Assembly (NCBI RefSeq): GCF_046630445.1
Contig: NC_092339.1
Coordinates: forward strand, 53,925,501 to 53,989,500
Direction of reading: 5' to 3'
Origin: Rutidosis leptorrhynchoides
Taxonomy: Eukaryota; Streptophyta; Magnoliopsida; Asterales; Asteraceae
Length of the DNA stretch: 64,000 bases
The translations under genes and the position numbers were made by a program. Under the pieces are notes generated by a model. It worked only from the letters and a program-made list of their open reading frames with translations. It was not told the origin of the DNA and made no database searches. The first letter of the stretch is position 1, and every line of letters starts with the position of its first letter. Of the stretch, positions 35,474-47,500 are shown in pieces.

Positions 35474-35977
35474 TTACTTATTAAAACAAAGCCATAAATA
35501 AATAATAAAGTTTCCTCAGATTAAATTAACTTATTAAGGACCATTAGATCTTCTTTATGATTTAAACAAGTTAGGTGGTTACCGCGCTTTGCGACGGTTA
35601 ACGATCGGTTAAAAATGAAGGTGAGAAAAAGAAGTAAAAAAAAATAATTTTTTTAATTAAAAAAACGGGTGAGGTCAGACCGGGTCAAACGGGTAGAGTT
35701 GACTCGGGTTACTGTTCATTAGTTTGTCAACCCCTTGCAATTTGATATAGTCCGTATATGATTTAAATTCAACCCTTAATTTGTATTACGAAAATTAATC
35801 ACATTCAATTTTTTTTACGTAGTTTGTAAAGACAATCTTACCCTTTCTATCATATTGTAACTCCTTCCTTACGTGATTCTCTCCTAATATGTGGATGAAA
35901 TTTTCTCGTTCCATTCAAAATTACCCTCCGCTAATCCGTATTTAATCTTTCATCTTTTACATATTTCCTTTTATCTT

Positions 35978-36305
35978 TTTTTTTTTCTTTTTGACAGCTA
36001 TTGGGATCACCTGAGGGGGACTAAACCACCCGTTGCGATTATCTCTCGTTTTGACTATGCCGATGCAGCGATAATAACCCCCCCCCCCCCCCATCGCTGC
36101 CCGGGAGGAAACCTTGAAACCGATCTAAGGGCAAAGCCAAGTAAAACTCCCCTCCCCTTTACCCCTCTAAACGATATGGGAAATGTGCCATGGGTAGATA
36201 ATACATGGCAGAGATGAAATTGTGTTTTTTAATATGTAGCCAACGGGGGTCGAACTCCTGACCTCCCCCAAAGGAGGCAGACCACCAACCGCTGGACCAC
36301 ATCAC
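35978..36305 (-). mobile_element. tRNA-derived SINE
   Basis: Read on the minus strand, the head carries an A box tggtccagcgg (36299-36289) and a B box agttcgacccc (36256-36246) spaced as in a tRNA gene, then a non-tRNA body, then an A-rich tail (about 35993-35978, aaaaagaaaaaaaaaaag). Total length of about 330 bp fits plant SINEs. A poly(C) run of about 16 (36077-36092 region) interrupts the body. The open frames across it on either strand are chance products of a sequence with few stops. Target duplications were not resolved. Confidence 0.75.
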
Positions 36306-36613
36306 AACTTCATTTCTTTTCTTTTTATCTTCTTGTCGTTGAAAACCCAACCAATCATCCATTCGAGATGACGACGAGATTTGGAGCAAAATCTAGCATT
36401 TTGCTGATTCAATCTGGCTTAAATGGAGTTAAATCAAAATCGGATTAGCTCTATCGAAAACCAATTATAGGTACGCTTCTTTCTATAGATTTCTGATTTA
36501 GAATTGGATATACATATAGTTTATAGATTTCGGATTTCTAGGGTTTGTTACAAATTATATAATACTAATTGTACCTTATATCTAAAAGATATAGCCCAAG
36601 TGAATAGTGCATT

Positions 36614-36816
36614 CTAGAACCTTTACAAACTTGCACTCAACTTTTTATTTTTTATGATTCAACCTCACTCTTTATAATAGTTAACTTAATAGTTTTTATA
36701 AACTTAACACAAACTTTTCACATTTTATAACTTAACCATCAAACTACTCATTCATTATAAATCGCCGACACAATTTTCACTATCTAATAACTATTCACTA
36801 TTATTAATATTATTAA

Positions 36817-36864
<48 letters not shown>

Positions 36865-37121
36865 CATTATCAAATCAATCACATAGTTTTTCACTTTCTA
36901 GAACCTTTACAAACTCATACCAAACTTTTTATTTTTTATAATTCAACCCCACTCTTTATAATAGTTAACTTAATAGTTTTTATAAACTTAACACAAACTT
37001 TTCACATTTTATAACTTAACCATCAAACTTCTCATTCATTATAAATCGCCGACACAATTTTCACTATCTAATAACTACTCACTATTATTAATATTATTAA
37101 CATCATTATTAATTATTAACA

Positions 37122-37199
<78 letters not shown>

Positions 37200-37218
37200 A
37201 ATCAATCACATAGTTTTC
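36614..37218. repeat. Tandem duplication, about 284-bp unit, ending in (ATT)n
   Basis: Two near-identical units start at 36614 and 36898 with ctagaacctttacaaac and run through the same AT-rich sequence (ataaatcgccgacacaatt) to a trinucleotide att tract of different length (longer in the second copy) and the phrase atcaaatcaatcacatag. Internal tandem repeats near a terminus are frequent in Helitrons, and one ends 330 bp downstream. Confidence 0.8.
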
Positions 37219-37515
37219 CACTTTATTATTATTTAACTTTTTTCTCTCATTACAAATTAACCACGTAACTCATTTTTTAATAACTATTTTTTTGTTCACC
37301 AATCGTTGATCTGCGTCTCACTTTATTGATTGAGCATTTGGTTCTTTTCTCTCGACAAGACAAAATCTAAAACAAAAAATGATGAATAATTACTTTTACG
37401 CTTATTACAAATCAATCACATAACTATTTTGGGTCATTCCTCGACAAACGAAAAATAAAACAAAACAAATGATAAATAATTATTTTCTCAATAATTAGCT
37501 ATGTAAGGGTGAAGA

Positions 37516-37544
37516 ACCGGCGCAAAGCCAGATCGCCCAACTAG
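37516..37544 (+). mobile_element. Second Helitron-type 3' terminus
   Basis: An imperfect hairpin ccggcgcaaagccag lies about 10 bp before CTAG (37541-37544), which is followed by T. The pattern cggcgcaaagccg...cccaactagt matches plant Helitron ends in style. The tandem duplication upstream and possibly the SINE lie inside it. Confidence 0.55.
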
Positions 37545-38340
37545 TTGTATTTAATTAGATAACTTTTGACCATGTATACTCAACTCTTAATTGAATGAGT
37601 TCTAGATAACACGTTTTGAAACCCAACTATTGTCGTCTTTATATAGCCATTTTACCACAAGAATGGCTAATCTGGTAACTTAACATGCTCATCAACTTGA
37701 TGTGGAATCTTATTATCTTTTATTGTGGCCAAGCACCTTTTTTGTATGTAGGGTAATGAGTATGTCAAACGGGCTGATAATACACCTGTCCAAATGGTGT
37801 TTTATTTTATTATTTGATTTTAAAGTGTTTTATTTGGTTTCCGTTTTTCATTATAATTGTGATGTGTAATTGGTTTTTTTGGTTTTGTTTTTGATTTTGG
37901 TGATGAACTTACATGTTTTCACTGATATAGAATTTGAGGAAGAACTGATAGGGAAACATGAAACAATTGGAATGACAGAATTAGCCTCACGTGCTTAGCA
38001 GGTGAGGGTACTTAACGGATTATTTTAACGACCGTTAAGGTCATGCAGTGTACACGCAAAATGTGCAAACCATGAGGATTGTCCATGCGAGAAAAATAGT
38101 TTAGGAATTAAGCGAGTAATCCGTGCAAACCACAAAAGGACTGTCTATACAATTATGTCCTTTTCTTCTTAAAAAATTGGGAGTTGTGTGATAATATCGG
38201 AAATAAAAATTCACGTTACAACAAGAAGCAACTTGAAATCGTTAATTATTTAGTGACATTGCAATTCGTAAATGGAACTACACGTCAACATTGCAAAACT
38301 AGCTACTCTAGGAGTATTCGGTCGGGAATTTTTAGGTAGA
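37545..38340. other. No gene seen
   Basis: About 800 bp of AT-rich intergenic DNA. A small imperfect palindrome, ttaacgaccgttaa, is at about 38027-38040. Otherwise nothing is recognised. Confidence 0.5.
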
Positions 38341-38387
38341 ACTCGGCAACTCGGAGAGTACTCGAGGAATACTCAGATGTTTTGACA

Positions 38388-38745
38388 AAGTTTGACTTTT
38401 ACCGAGTTTTGACTAAGTTTTGGCTGATTTTCCTAGTAATCATGAGTTTTGACCGGTCACGAGTTTTGGCCATTATAATTGAATTTGATTGTGTTTGAGC
38501 AAGTTTGATCGAGTACTCTCCGAGTTTAAAAAGCCGAGTCCTCTTCAAGTACTCGTCGAGTAATTTCGAGTTCGGAAACATTGCTACAAGGTTAGAGTTA
38601 CTAATCGTCCTTAAACCTTGTTGACCATCTTACTCCTATATTTTAAGTGTGGAGGATGTTTAATGAAGTTATTACCACTATGGACAATAACTTTACATTT
38701 TTGTACACAGGGGTAGTTTTACCATTTTACATTATTTCTTTTACC
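38388..38745. repeat. Left copy of a direct repeat flanking the copia inverted repeat
   Basis: About 350 bp, matching 41877-42205 in the same orientation. Shared landmarks are gagttttgac-type phrases, tttgatcgagtactct, attgctaca and then the well-conserved gtggaggatgtttaatgaag. It includes many copies of a gagtttgac-like word. The two copies are recognisably the same but diverged. Confidence 0.65.
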
Positions 38746-38760
38746 TTCCTTTTAAATTGT

Positions 38761-39561
38761 TGTTGCTAGATTCGATGAATTCGTGTTAGATTGAGGTTTT
38801 GCAGATTGTATGTAATATGTATATATCGTTCTGTATGTATAGGTTGCTGTATATGTATGATGTAAAAGAATGATGAAGATGATGAAGCTATTATGAAACT
38901 AAATTGTTAAAATAACACAGTGCCAAAATTCATTGAGTGAAAGGTTACAAGTGTAGAGAGAATTGGTGTTGTGTGTGTGTGTTCAAAGTGAGGGTGTTGG
39001 TGACAAGTGAACGGAAAAGCTTAGTGTTTAAGCTAGATAAGAGGTATTTATATGATCTCATTGCGACAACAAATAACATCTATAAAATAAGCCTAACTAT
39101 CTCCCCCTTAGATGTGATTTGTTGTTGATTATCATCGTACTCTTGGCTGTTCGAGGTCTCGAGAATATCTTCGATGTCTTAAAATCTCCCCCTTGGAATA
39201 AGCATAGTTGTTGAGTTAATATGCATAGTTGTTGTCTTGAAATGGAGAGTCTTCTTCTTTCGGAAGATTCTTTGTTGTCAAGGAATGATCACAATGCACA
39301 CCATCTTTTGATCCTGACATTGTCTCTCCCCCTTGGTGTGCGTTCTCGAAATATGTTTTTATGGAATTGAGAGGGGTGTAAGAAAGAGCTTGTTTGATGA
39401 TTTTATTTAACTCCCCCTTGAATGATGACTTATCTTGCTCCCCCCTCAACTGGACATAGTGAATTAAACATGTTGTTGGGAAGAGTTTGTGTTAGAGATT
39501 TGATGCGGAAGTTTGAGTAGTGAGTTTTTCAGTTTGCTTTGTCATTGTTTTTGGTGAACAA
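38761..39561 (-). repeat. Left arm of a long inverted repeat: copia 3' end and LTR
   Basis: On the minus strand this is the end of a copia-like element: a small open stretch (39449-39216) with SYTPLNSIKTYFENAHQ, several polypurine runs (aagggggag type), the LTR-proximal one at about 39099-39110, and an LTR (39099-38761) ending TAGCAACA. The whole arm is mirrored at 40957-41771. It is broken coding sequence with no pol. Confidence 0.65.
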
Positions 39562-40042
39562 CGGCTCGAAATTTGGGTGGCATGGGTGGTAATTTAAGTG
39601 AAATTTTCAGTGGGGCCCATGTGTTTTATCCTTTTTGATCAGTCTTGTACTCTTGTCCTCCATTTTCCATACAACAGAAGGTTCATTGAACCTGGACTAC
39701 CTATTTGAACTTTGAACCCCCACCAAACCAACTTGAACCTTTCACATTTGAACCCCCTTATTTTGAACTAAACTTTTGAACCATTGAACCTTGGACTGAA
39801 TTTTAGTCCCCTAAGTTTTTAAAAGTTACGGATCAGCCCTCAAATTTTTAGGATTTTTCAAGGAACTAACAGAGTGAACTATCCATTAATTTTCTCAGTT
39901 AAGTTCTAACAAAAGGACTAACGGAACAAAGAAATTTAAAGATTTTCGTTAAAATTCACACGAAATTCTCAAAAGTTCGCGTATGTTTAGGATTCATTAA
40001 TTCTAGAAGACTTTCAAGTACGGTTTCTCGCATCAACTTCAG

Positions 40043-40949
40043 ATGACAAGTATTTCTTCCGTTATACCACCAACACCAGATTTTAATGATAATGATGCAG
40101 TTTTGTTGAAAGACATTGCTGATGATGATGATGATGATGATGTGTATCATTTTAAACTCGAGCAATTTCTAATAAAGCAAATCACATATCAATCTATACA
40201 ACTTGAGAAGTTTCTAGCACAAAATAAGAAGCTACTACAAGAAAAATAAACAGCTCAAATCGAAAAACGATTTTTCAGCTCAGACAATTCAGTCTCTTCA
40301 AGATGAAAATAATCATCTCAAGTCCGAATGTGAGCTTGATTCTAAGACCATTCCACAACTTCACACTGATTTTGATCGTGTTCAAACTCTTAGTCGAACA
40401 TCAACTCATGAGTTTGAAAAACGCATTTCAAATTTGCAACATGAGTTAGATGTTAAATCAACACCAACTCCTAAACCGACAATGGTGTCGATGGGTATAC
40501 AAGTTGAAATCCCGAAATACAGGAAGCCAAAGATTGAAGAATCAATATGTTCTTTTACTACGGTTGAGAAAAAGGGTTATTCAACAGAGATCCCCGAGGT
40601 TACCCAACCTCGCAAACTTTTCTATCACGGACAACCAGTGTATTCAAATCACCAAACCAAAACAAATAAACCGTTTTTGGTACCTACTTATGGGCTAAAT
40701 GGAGAACTCAACAGATTTTGTGATAAATACGGATGGTTTTCTCATAAACCAAAGCAATCAAGTACAGAAAAATCATCCATAAACTCGAACAAAACATCGT
40801 TTGTTAAAACACATTCAAAACCAATCAAGTACTCATTCAAAGAGTTACTTTCCCTTAAGCCACGACACGTTATTCAGGCTAAACCAAAACCTTTTCAAAC
40901 TAAGATCCAACCTCGATGGAATTCAAGATCAATTAACCACATCGACTAA
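40043..40949 (+). CDS. Accessory or gag-like open stretches in the centre and right arm
   Basis: The open stretch at 40043-40249 begins MTSISSVIPPTP, has an aspartate run and then a glutamine/leucine-rich helical segment; the stretch at 40434-40949 has PKPTMVSMGIQVEIP, LFYHGQPVYSN and FLVPTYGLNGELNRF. Between them the sequence has coiled-coil character. This is typical of the extra coding region upstream of the 3' polypurine tract in Sirevirus-like elements. No enzyme domain is visible. It is broken and a fossil. Confidence 0.45.
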
Positions 40950-40956
40950 ACCTACA

Positions 40957-41771
40957 AATTGTTCACCAAAAACAATGACAAAGCAAATAAAAAAACCCAC
41001 TACTCAAACTTCGGCACCAAATCTCTGACACAAACTCTTCCCAACAACACTTCTAACTCCCTAAGTCCAATTGAGGGGGAGCAGGATAACGCAGTGATTA
41101 AGGGGGAGCAAGATAATTCTTCATTCAAGTGGGTGCAAAGAAAATCATCAACAAAGGTCTTTCCTACACCCCTCTCAATTCCATCAAGACATATTTGGAC
41201 AACGCACACCAAGTGGGAGAAATAATGTCAAGACCAAGATATGGTGTACATTGTGATCATGCTTCTCAGACAATGAAGAACTTTCTGACAAAAAAAGATT
41301 CTTCATTTCCAGTCAACAGCTACAACAACTATGCATATTTCAAGGGGGAGAGTTCAAGACATCAAAAGATAACCAAAGACAAGAAACTATCAACAACAAA
41401 TCACATCTAAGGGGGAGATTGTTAAGTTCGTTTTATAGATTTGATTTGTTGTATTGTATCCTAGTTGTTCCCTTATTGTACATGGTGAGTATATGATATA
41501 AATACTCACCATCTCCTAAATTACACCCCGAACCCTCATAACTCACACATAAAAAGTGTGTGATTACTTCTACCTCTCCCTAATTCCCCAAACACACTTG
41601 TAACCTTACACTCAATGAATTTTGGCACTGTGTTGTTTAACAATTCAGATTCATAATAGCTTCATCATACTTTTACATCATACATATACAACAACCTATA
41701 CATATAGAACGATATATACATATACATACAATATGCAAAACCTCAATCTAACACGAATTCATCGAATCTAG
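40957..41771 (+). repeat. Right arm of the long inverted repeat: copia 3' end and LTR
   Basis: It mirrors 38761-39561. It contains the open stretch 41129-41410 with GLSYTPLNSIKTYLDNAHQ (compare the left arm), repeated gagggggagca purine runs, the polypurine tract aagggggagat (41409-41419) and an LTR from TGTTAAGTTCG (41420) to about 41771. A diverged relative of this LTR may lie at about 60840-61255. Confidence 0.65.
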
Positions 41772-41876
41772 AGTTTTCTTAAATCGTTGTCCCTCTTTTG
41801 TTTGTGTGTTCGATTTCTCATATGTTACTATTTTATTCGATTTCTCACATTTTACTAATCGGATGTTGACAGTTTG

Positions 41877-42205
41877 AGTTTTACCAAGTTTTGATTATGT
41901 TTCGACTGATTTTTCTAGTAATATGAGATTTGACCGGTTTTCCGAGAAATCCCGAGTTTTGGCCGAGTTTTAATTGAATTTGACTGAGTTTGACCAAGTT
42001 TGATCGAGTACTCTTCAATTACTCACTGAGCAATTCCGAGTTCGGCAACATTGCTACAGGGTTAGATTAATAATCGTCCTTGAACCCTGTTGACCATATT
42101 ACTCCTATATTTTAATTGTGGAGGATGTTTAATGAAGTTATTACCACTATGAACACTAACTTTACAGTTTTGTTCACATGGGTATTTTTGCCATTTCGTA
42201 TTATA
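41877..42205. repeat. Right copy of the flanking direct repeat
   Basis: Same orientation as 38388-38745. Next to it, the phrase tgtgtgttcgatttctca followed by atgttactattttat occurs twice (about 41803 and 42221), so the right flank is itself duplicated. Confidence 0.6.
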
Positions 42206-43086
42206 TTCCGCTTTCTTTTTGTGTGTTCGATTTCTCACATGTTACTATTTTATTTCGATTTCTCACATTATATTACTAATAAATAAAAGTAATCAAATTA
42301 TGTGGATTCAATAGCATGGTTAATCGTATTGTTTAGCTATTAAAGACTAAATAATATGGGCTCGGTGAAATGGTCATTTGGATTCGTTTACTTTTTTAAA
42401 GATTAATAATGTGTTCAATTGTATTGGTTTAATTAATGATTAAACGATGTGAGTTCGGTAATGTGGTCAATTGTATTGGTTTATATATGAACGATTGATA
42501 ATGTATTAATAGATAATTTTTGTATATACTAACGGTTTAATTGAGGTATTATTTTTTAGTTCCGTTAGGCTACTACAAGTAAAATCATATAATGGGAAAC
42601 AATTAGTTTTGTGTCAATGAAATCATTTCCCGCAGCAACACGTGAACCATATCCACTTGTTATACATCAAATTCTCTATATCACTACAAATCTTCAAAAT
42701 TCTACAGCTTTTTATTGTTTTGATTCCATTATTGGTTATTTATTTTTCATTTTTTATGGCGGAAAAACCAAAAACCTTTTATAAAAGACAGGATCTACAT
42801 CAAATCGCTGAAAACCATTGATGTTAATGTACAAACCATTGATGAAAACTATTTAGATACCATTTATGTTAATCTTTTTAACAACCTCATAAATGATTTT
42901 CTTCGTAGAATGATAAAATTGAGAAAATGCAGGGCAATAGAATGATAAAATTGAGAAAATGCAGGGCAATGTGACGTAATAAATTTAAAAACTGCAAATT
43001 TGTGGTGATAATATATGAGACATTGGAAACAAAAGGACCTGTTTTAACAACTTAAATAGGTAAATCAAATGGGAGTTGTACATATT
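42206..43086. other. No gene seen; 3' flank of the ARM-repeat gene
   Basis: About 880 bp, AT-rich. A 30-bp phrase (aatgataaaattgagaaaatgcagggcaat) is repeated in tandem at about 42908-42970. Sequence just left of 43087 would be the 3' UTR of the minus-strand ARM gene. Confidence 0.5.
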
Positions 43087-44465
43087 TCAAGATTTAATTG
43101 CTCTTTTGAGAATGAGAGTTGCTAATCCAGCAATGTCTTTATTTGGGGACTCACATAGTTTTCCAAAAACCGGTAACACGTCTATTGAGCCGATGAAGTT
43201 ACTACAAGGTAGATGTTGACACATCGTAGCTAATGCCTCAACAACTTTATATAGTGGGAACTCAATAATATAATCTATCTTGCATTGGTCGAGTGCAACA
43301 TCTGCGTAATCAGCAACCACCTTTAACAAAGCCTGCGAATAGATAGATATATAAATGAAAAATTAGTTATATAAAGTTTGAAAGTCAAAAGTGGTACTAC
43401 TTGAAGTTTTGTATGAAACATACATAAATGAATTAAAGATAATATATAGGTATTACCTCAATTGCTCCTTTGGAAATCATATCTTCGCAAAGTTTGTTGG
43501 AGTGGGCAGAAAGGTGGTTAAGACAACCAGCAACATTCTTCTTTGTTAAGTTAGTCGACTCTGCTGAAACTAGCAATTTTGCAAGTTGGGGTATACATAC
43601 TCTCAGGTCTTCGTAAAACAAGTCACTATGTTTAGATATCATCATAATCTGTAGAATAAATAATATCAGGGAAGCACTAGCTGATCGAGTATATAACTAA
43701 TTTTTTTGTTTGCAGAGTAACTTGTTGGAAACACAAAGGCATCTTACAGCATATACAGAAACTCTAGGGTTTGTGTCCTTATCGAATAACCGATCTACCA
43801 ACAGACTAATGATGTTGTGCTTTGCCTATAATATAAAGATCAGGATATATAAAAAAATGCACAAGCGTAGATCGATCAATGGTGTTTGCAAAATAAAGAA
43901 TCATTGATAAATATATATGCATGGCAGGATTTTGTAAGCAAAAATAATGTTTATTACTAACCAGCAAGCTATAAAAGTAAGAGCTATGCTTGCACATATC
44001 TCCTATAGCCCTGCAGCTCCAGCCACGCACATTTGCAACTTCATTTGTAAGTAATGCTTTCAACTGTTTATAATATTAGCTCCATCTATTTTCTTATAAT
44101 ACTTCTGCGTCCAAATGTTTGTTTATTAACACATAGTAATGAGAAGATTAAAAAGAATTTTTAAAGTGGCTATCCACATTTGTAAAAAAAAGGGGATTAT
44201 TAAAGACCTTGTCGATTGCGGCTACTTTTGAAACTATTTTAAGAGCGCCAACCTTGACTATAGTTGGTGAAGATTCATCAAGTAACCTTTTCATTAAATT
44301 TGGATTTAAGAAACCTTTCCCAACAATTTCAACAACCAATGACTAATGGTCTGACATCGTACCTAATGCCTCAACAACTTTATATAACGGTGACTCAATG
44401 ATAGCATCCATCGTGCTTGGGTCAAGTGCAGCAACTGAGTAATCTGCAACCACCTTTAACAAAGC
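43087..44465 (-). pseudogene. TIO: TIO/FUSED-type ARM-repeat module 2 with native C-terminus
   Basis: Five exons, all phase 0 with GT-AG borders: 44465-44208, 44104-43962, 43825-43748, 43648-43457 and 43332-43087 (stop). They read like the C-terminal ARM repeats of plant TIO (TWO-IN-ONE/FUSED kinase, needed for phragmoplast expansion in cytokinesis): NPNLMKRLLDESSPTIVKV, IPQLAKLLVSAESTNLTKK, HSNKLCEDMISKGAIE and a terminal exon from ALLKVVADYADVALD to KRAIKS. The first exon is a hybrid: its first half matches the terminal exon (ALLKVVADYS ... YKVVEAL), its second half an earlier ARM exon (SLVVEIVGKG ...). It has an in-frame TAG at the codon that is CGG in module 1, and the second exon is one base short (143 against 144), so this copy is not translatable throughout. 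No FUSED kinase domain is present. Confidence 0.75.
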
Positions 44466-44579
44466 CTGCAAGGACCATGTAAAAAAAGATATACATTTAT
44501 ATTAAGTATAAGAAGTTTGAATGTCAAAATTAGGTATTAATAGAAGTTTATGTATATGGTAAATGATATAGGTACTACC

Positions 44580-47500
44580 TGTAAATGTTCAAGAATATAA
44601 TAGAAATCTACTCTTGAAAGATTAAGGTAGCAAGACTTTGTTGCTAAATATTAGAATAGCAAGACTTTGTTGCTAAGTAGATTAGAATTCATGATAAAAG
44701 TGTAGAATAGAAATAATTTGAAGGTTGATTGTATTATTTGAAGATTTGTTATCTTATACAACTCTTGATTACAACTCCTATTTATAGGCTACAAAAAACT
44801 AACTTTCTTAACCTCTAAGAAAACTTAAGAGGTAAGTATCACGAATATCGATAATTACTTAACAACTAAGGATACTAAAATATCTATGTATCCTTAATGG
44901 ATAAGAATACTTAATGGATAAGAATCCTTAATGGATAAGAATACTTAATGGATAAGTATTCTTAATGGATAAGAATCCTTAATGGATAAGATTACTTAAT
45001 GGTTAAGTATCCTTAATGGATAAGAATACTTAAAGACTAAGGATACTTAATAGCTAAGAAAACTTAATAGCTAAGTTTTCTTAGTAACTAAGTTTACATA
45101 ACATAAGACAAATGTCTAATAACAATCTTAGATACACTAACACTCCTCCTTAAGATTGTTGTTGGACATCATAAGTCGAGTCTTCAATTGATCTAGCTTC
45201 ATTCCCGTGAGAGACTTTGTAAGCATATCTGCCAATTGATCATCGGAGGTGCAGTATTTCAGCTTGACTTCTCTATTCTTCTCGGCTTCTCGAATAACAT
45301 GATATTTGACATTGATGTGTTTTGTTCTTCCGTGTTGCACCGGATTCTCTGCTATAGCAATAGCAGATTTGTTATCACAATAGATGACTGTTGGACTGTC
45401 TTGTGTAAGATCCAAGTCGGACAACAGCTTTCTTATCCAAACAGCATGATTCACAGCAGCCGCGATTGCAATATATTCCGCCTCTGCAGTAGATTGTGCG
45501 ACAACGCTTTGCTTTTTTGAGTTCCAGCAAAATGCCCCTGAACCACGATTGAAAACATAACCAGAAGTACTCTTCATATCATCAACACTTCCAGCCCAAT
45601 CACTATCAGAATATCCTTCAAGTTTCACATCTTTGTTTCTCTCGAACATAATCCCCAGATCGAGAGAACCTTTTAAGTATCTTAAGACTCTCCTGGCAGC
45701 TCCCAAGTGAGAACTAGTTGGTGAAGTCATAAACCTTGATAAGAAACTAGCTGCATAAGCTAAATCGGGTCTTGAGATTGCCAAATATAATAGACTCCCG
45801 ATAATACTTCTGTATAGAGTTGGATCAGCTAGTTTATCTCCATCTTCTTTAGACAACTTGCAATTTAAAACAAGTGGTGATGTGACTGGTTTGCATGAAA
45901 ACATGTTGAATCTCTTGAGCATGTCACTTGCATATTTTTTCTGAGAAATATAAACACCACTAGTTTGTTGATTAATTTTCATGCCAAGAAAATAATGCAT
46001 GAGTCCCAAATCTGACATTTCAAATTCAGATTTCATTTGTTTCTTGAACTCTTCAACAAGATTATCGTTGCTCCCGATCACAAGTAAATCATCAACATAA
46101 AGAGAGATAATCAGTACCTCTTGAGAATTTAATTGTTTCACATAAAGAGTTGACTCATTTGGACTCCTCTTGAAATTATGATTTATCAAATGAGCATCAA
46201 TCTTAGAATACCAAGCCCTTGGTGCTTGCTTTAGACCATAAAGTGCCTTATATAGTCTGTATACTTTATCTTCTTGGCCAGCTACTTCAAAGCCTTGAGG
46301 TTGCTTTACATAAATCTCCTCCACAAGTTCAGCATTCAAAAATGCAGATTTCACATCAAGATGATGAATTTTCAAATTGCGTTGAGCAGCTACAGCTAAC
46401 AATAACTTGATCACGTCATGACGAGCAACTGGAGCTAAAGTCTCTCCAAAATCCACATCCTTTGGCAAATCAATAAGCTTCCATGTTTCATTTTTCTTAA
46501 TCATTTCAAGTTCTGCTTTCATGGCTTCATTCCATTCATCGTGTTTGGAAGCTTCAATATAGCTTTCGGACTCCATAACAACGTGATTACAAGACTCGTA
46601 TACATCATCAATTTTTCTGGTTCTCAAAACTTCGGTGTCAGTTGTGTCTTCGACATCAAATTCTGGATCATCATAATAAGATTCATTTTGGAGATTTGAA
46701 ATAGAAGCTTCATGCCTTTTAACTTCCTTCATATTCCAATCCCAGTAGACTCCTTCATCAATAGTCACATCTCTACTTTTGTAATCGACATGTGATGCCA
46801 TGAACAAGTGTTCAGTTACTTCCTGATTTTCTTCAGAAACATTTGCCAACTGAAGTTCTTTTGTTTGACATTGATTTTTCTTTGTTCTACAATATTTCTC
46901 AATATGTCCAAACTTTTTGCAAAAATTGCACTTAAATTTTGGTTTATCTTTGAACCAACAATCAGCTTCTTGATGATTTGTATTTTGACAAACTTTACAT
47001 GGAGGGAAAGTACCTTTCTTTGATGTTGAAGAGGAGCTTCGCGAGTTTGAACTTTTATTTCCTTTATAATTTCCTCTCTTATATGTGTTTTGTCTTGAAT
47101 TCCCAGCCTTGTTATTTTTGAAAGAAGCTTGAAAAGCACCTTCAACCTTTTCTTCGGATCTCATAGAGACCCTTTGTTCTTGTGCTTGAAGCTTACTGGT
47201 TAGTTCAGAAACCGTAAGCATGCTAATATCACAAGATTCTTCTATTGCGGAAATTTTGGCTTCAAACTTTTGAGGGACACTTATCATTATCTTCTCCACC
47301 ACTTTCTGGTCTGAAATCTTGTCACCATGAAGTCTAATTTGATTAACAACATCCATTATTCGGGATGAATAATCTTTCACGAGTTCATCATCGTTCATTT
47401 TCAACAATTCAAACTCTCGTCTAAGAGTCAATAATCTGACAGCTTTAACTCTATCAGAACCTTCATAGGTATCTTGAATTTTATCCCACACAGCTTTTGG

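Noticed and set aside
36246-36299. A tRNA gene
   Set aside because: A and B boxes are present, but there is no full cloverleaf or acceptor-stem pairing that I could see, and an A-rich tail follows about 300 bp downstream. It is a SINE head.
35891-36389. Open frames on both strands across the SINE
   Set aside because: They run through the poly(C) tract and the tRNA-like head and have no protein-like conservation.
38388-42205. The flanking direct repeats as LTRs of one element
   Set aside because: They lack TG...CA ends, a primer site or a polypurine tract at the right places, and the clear LTRs inside are inverted relative to each other.
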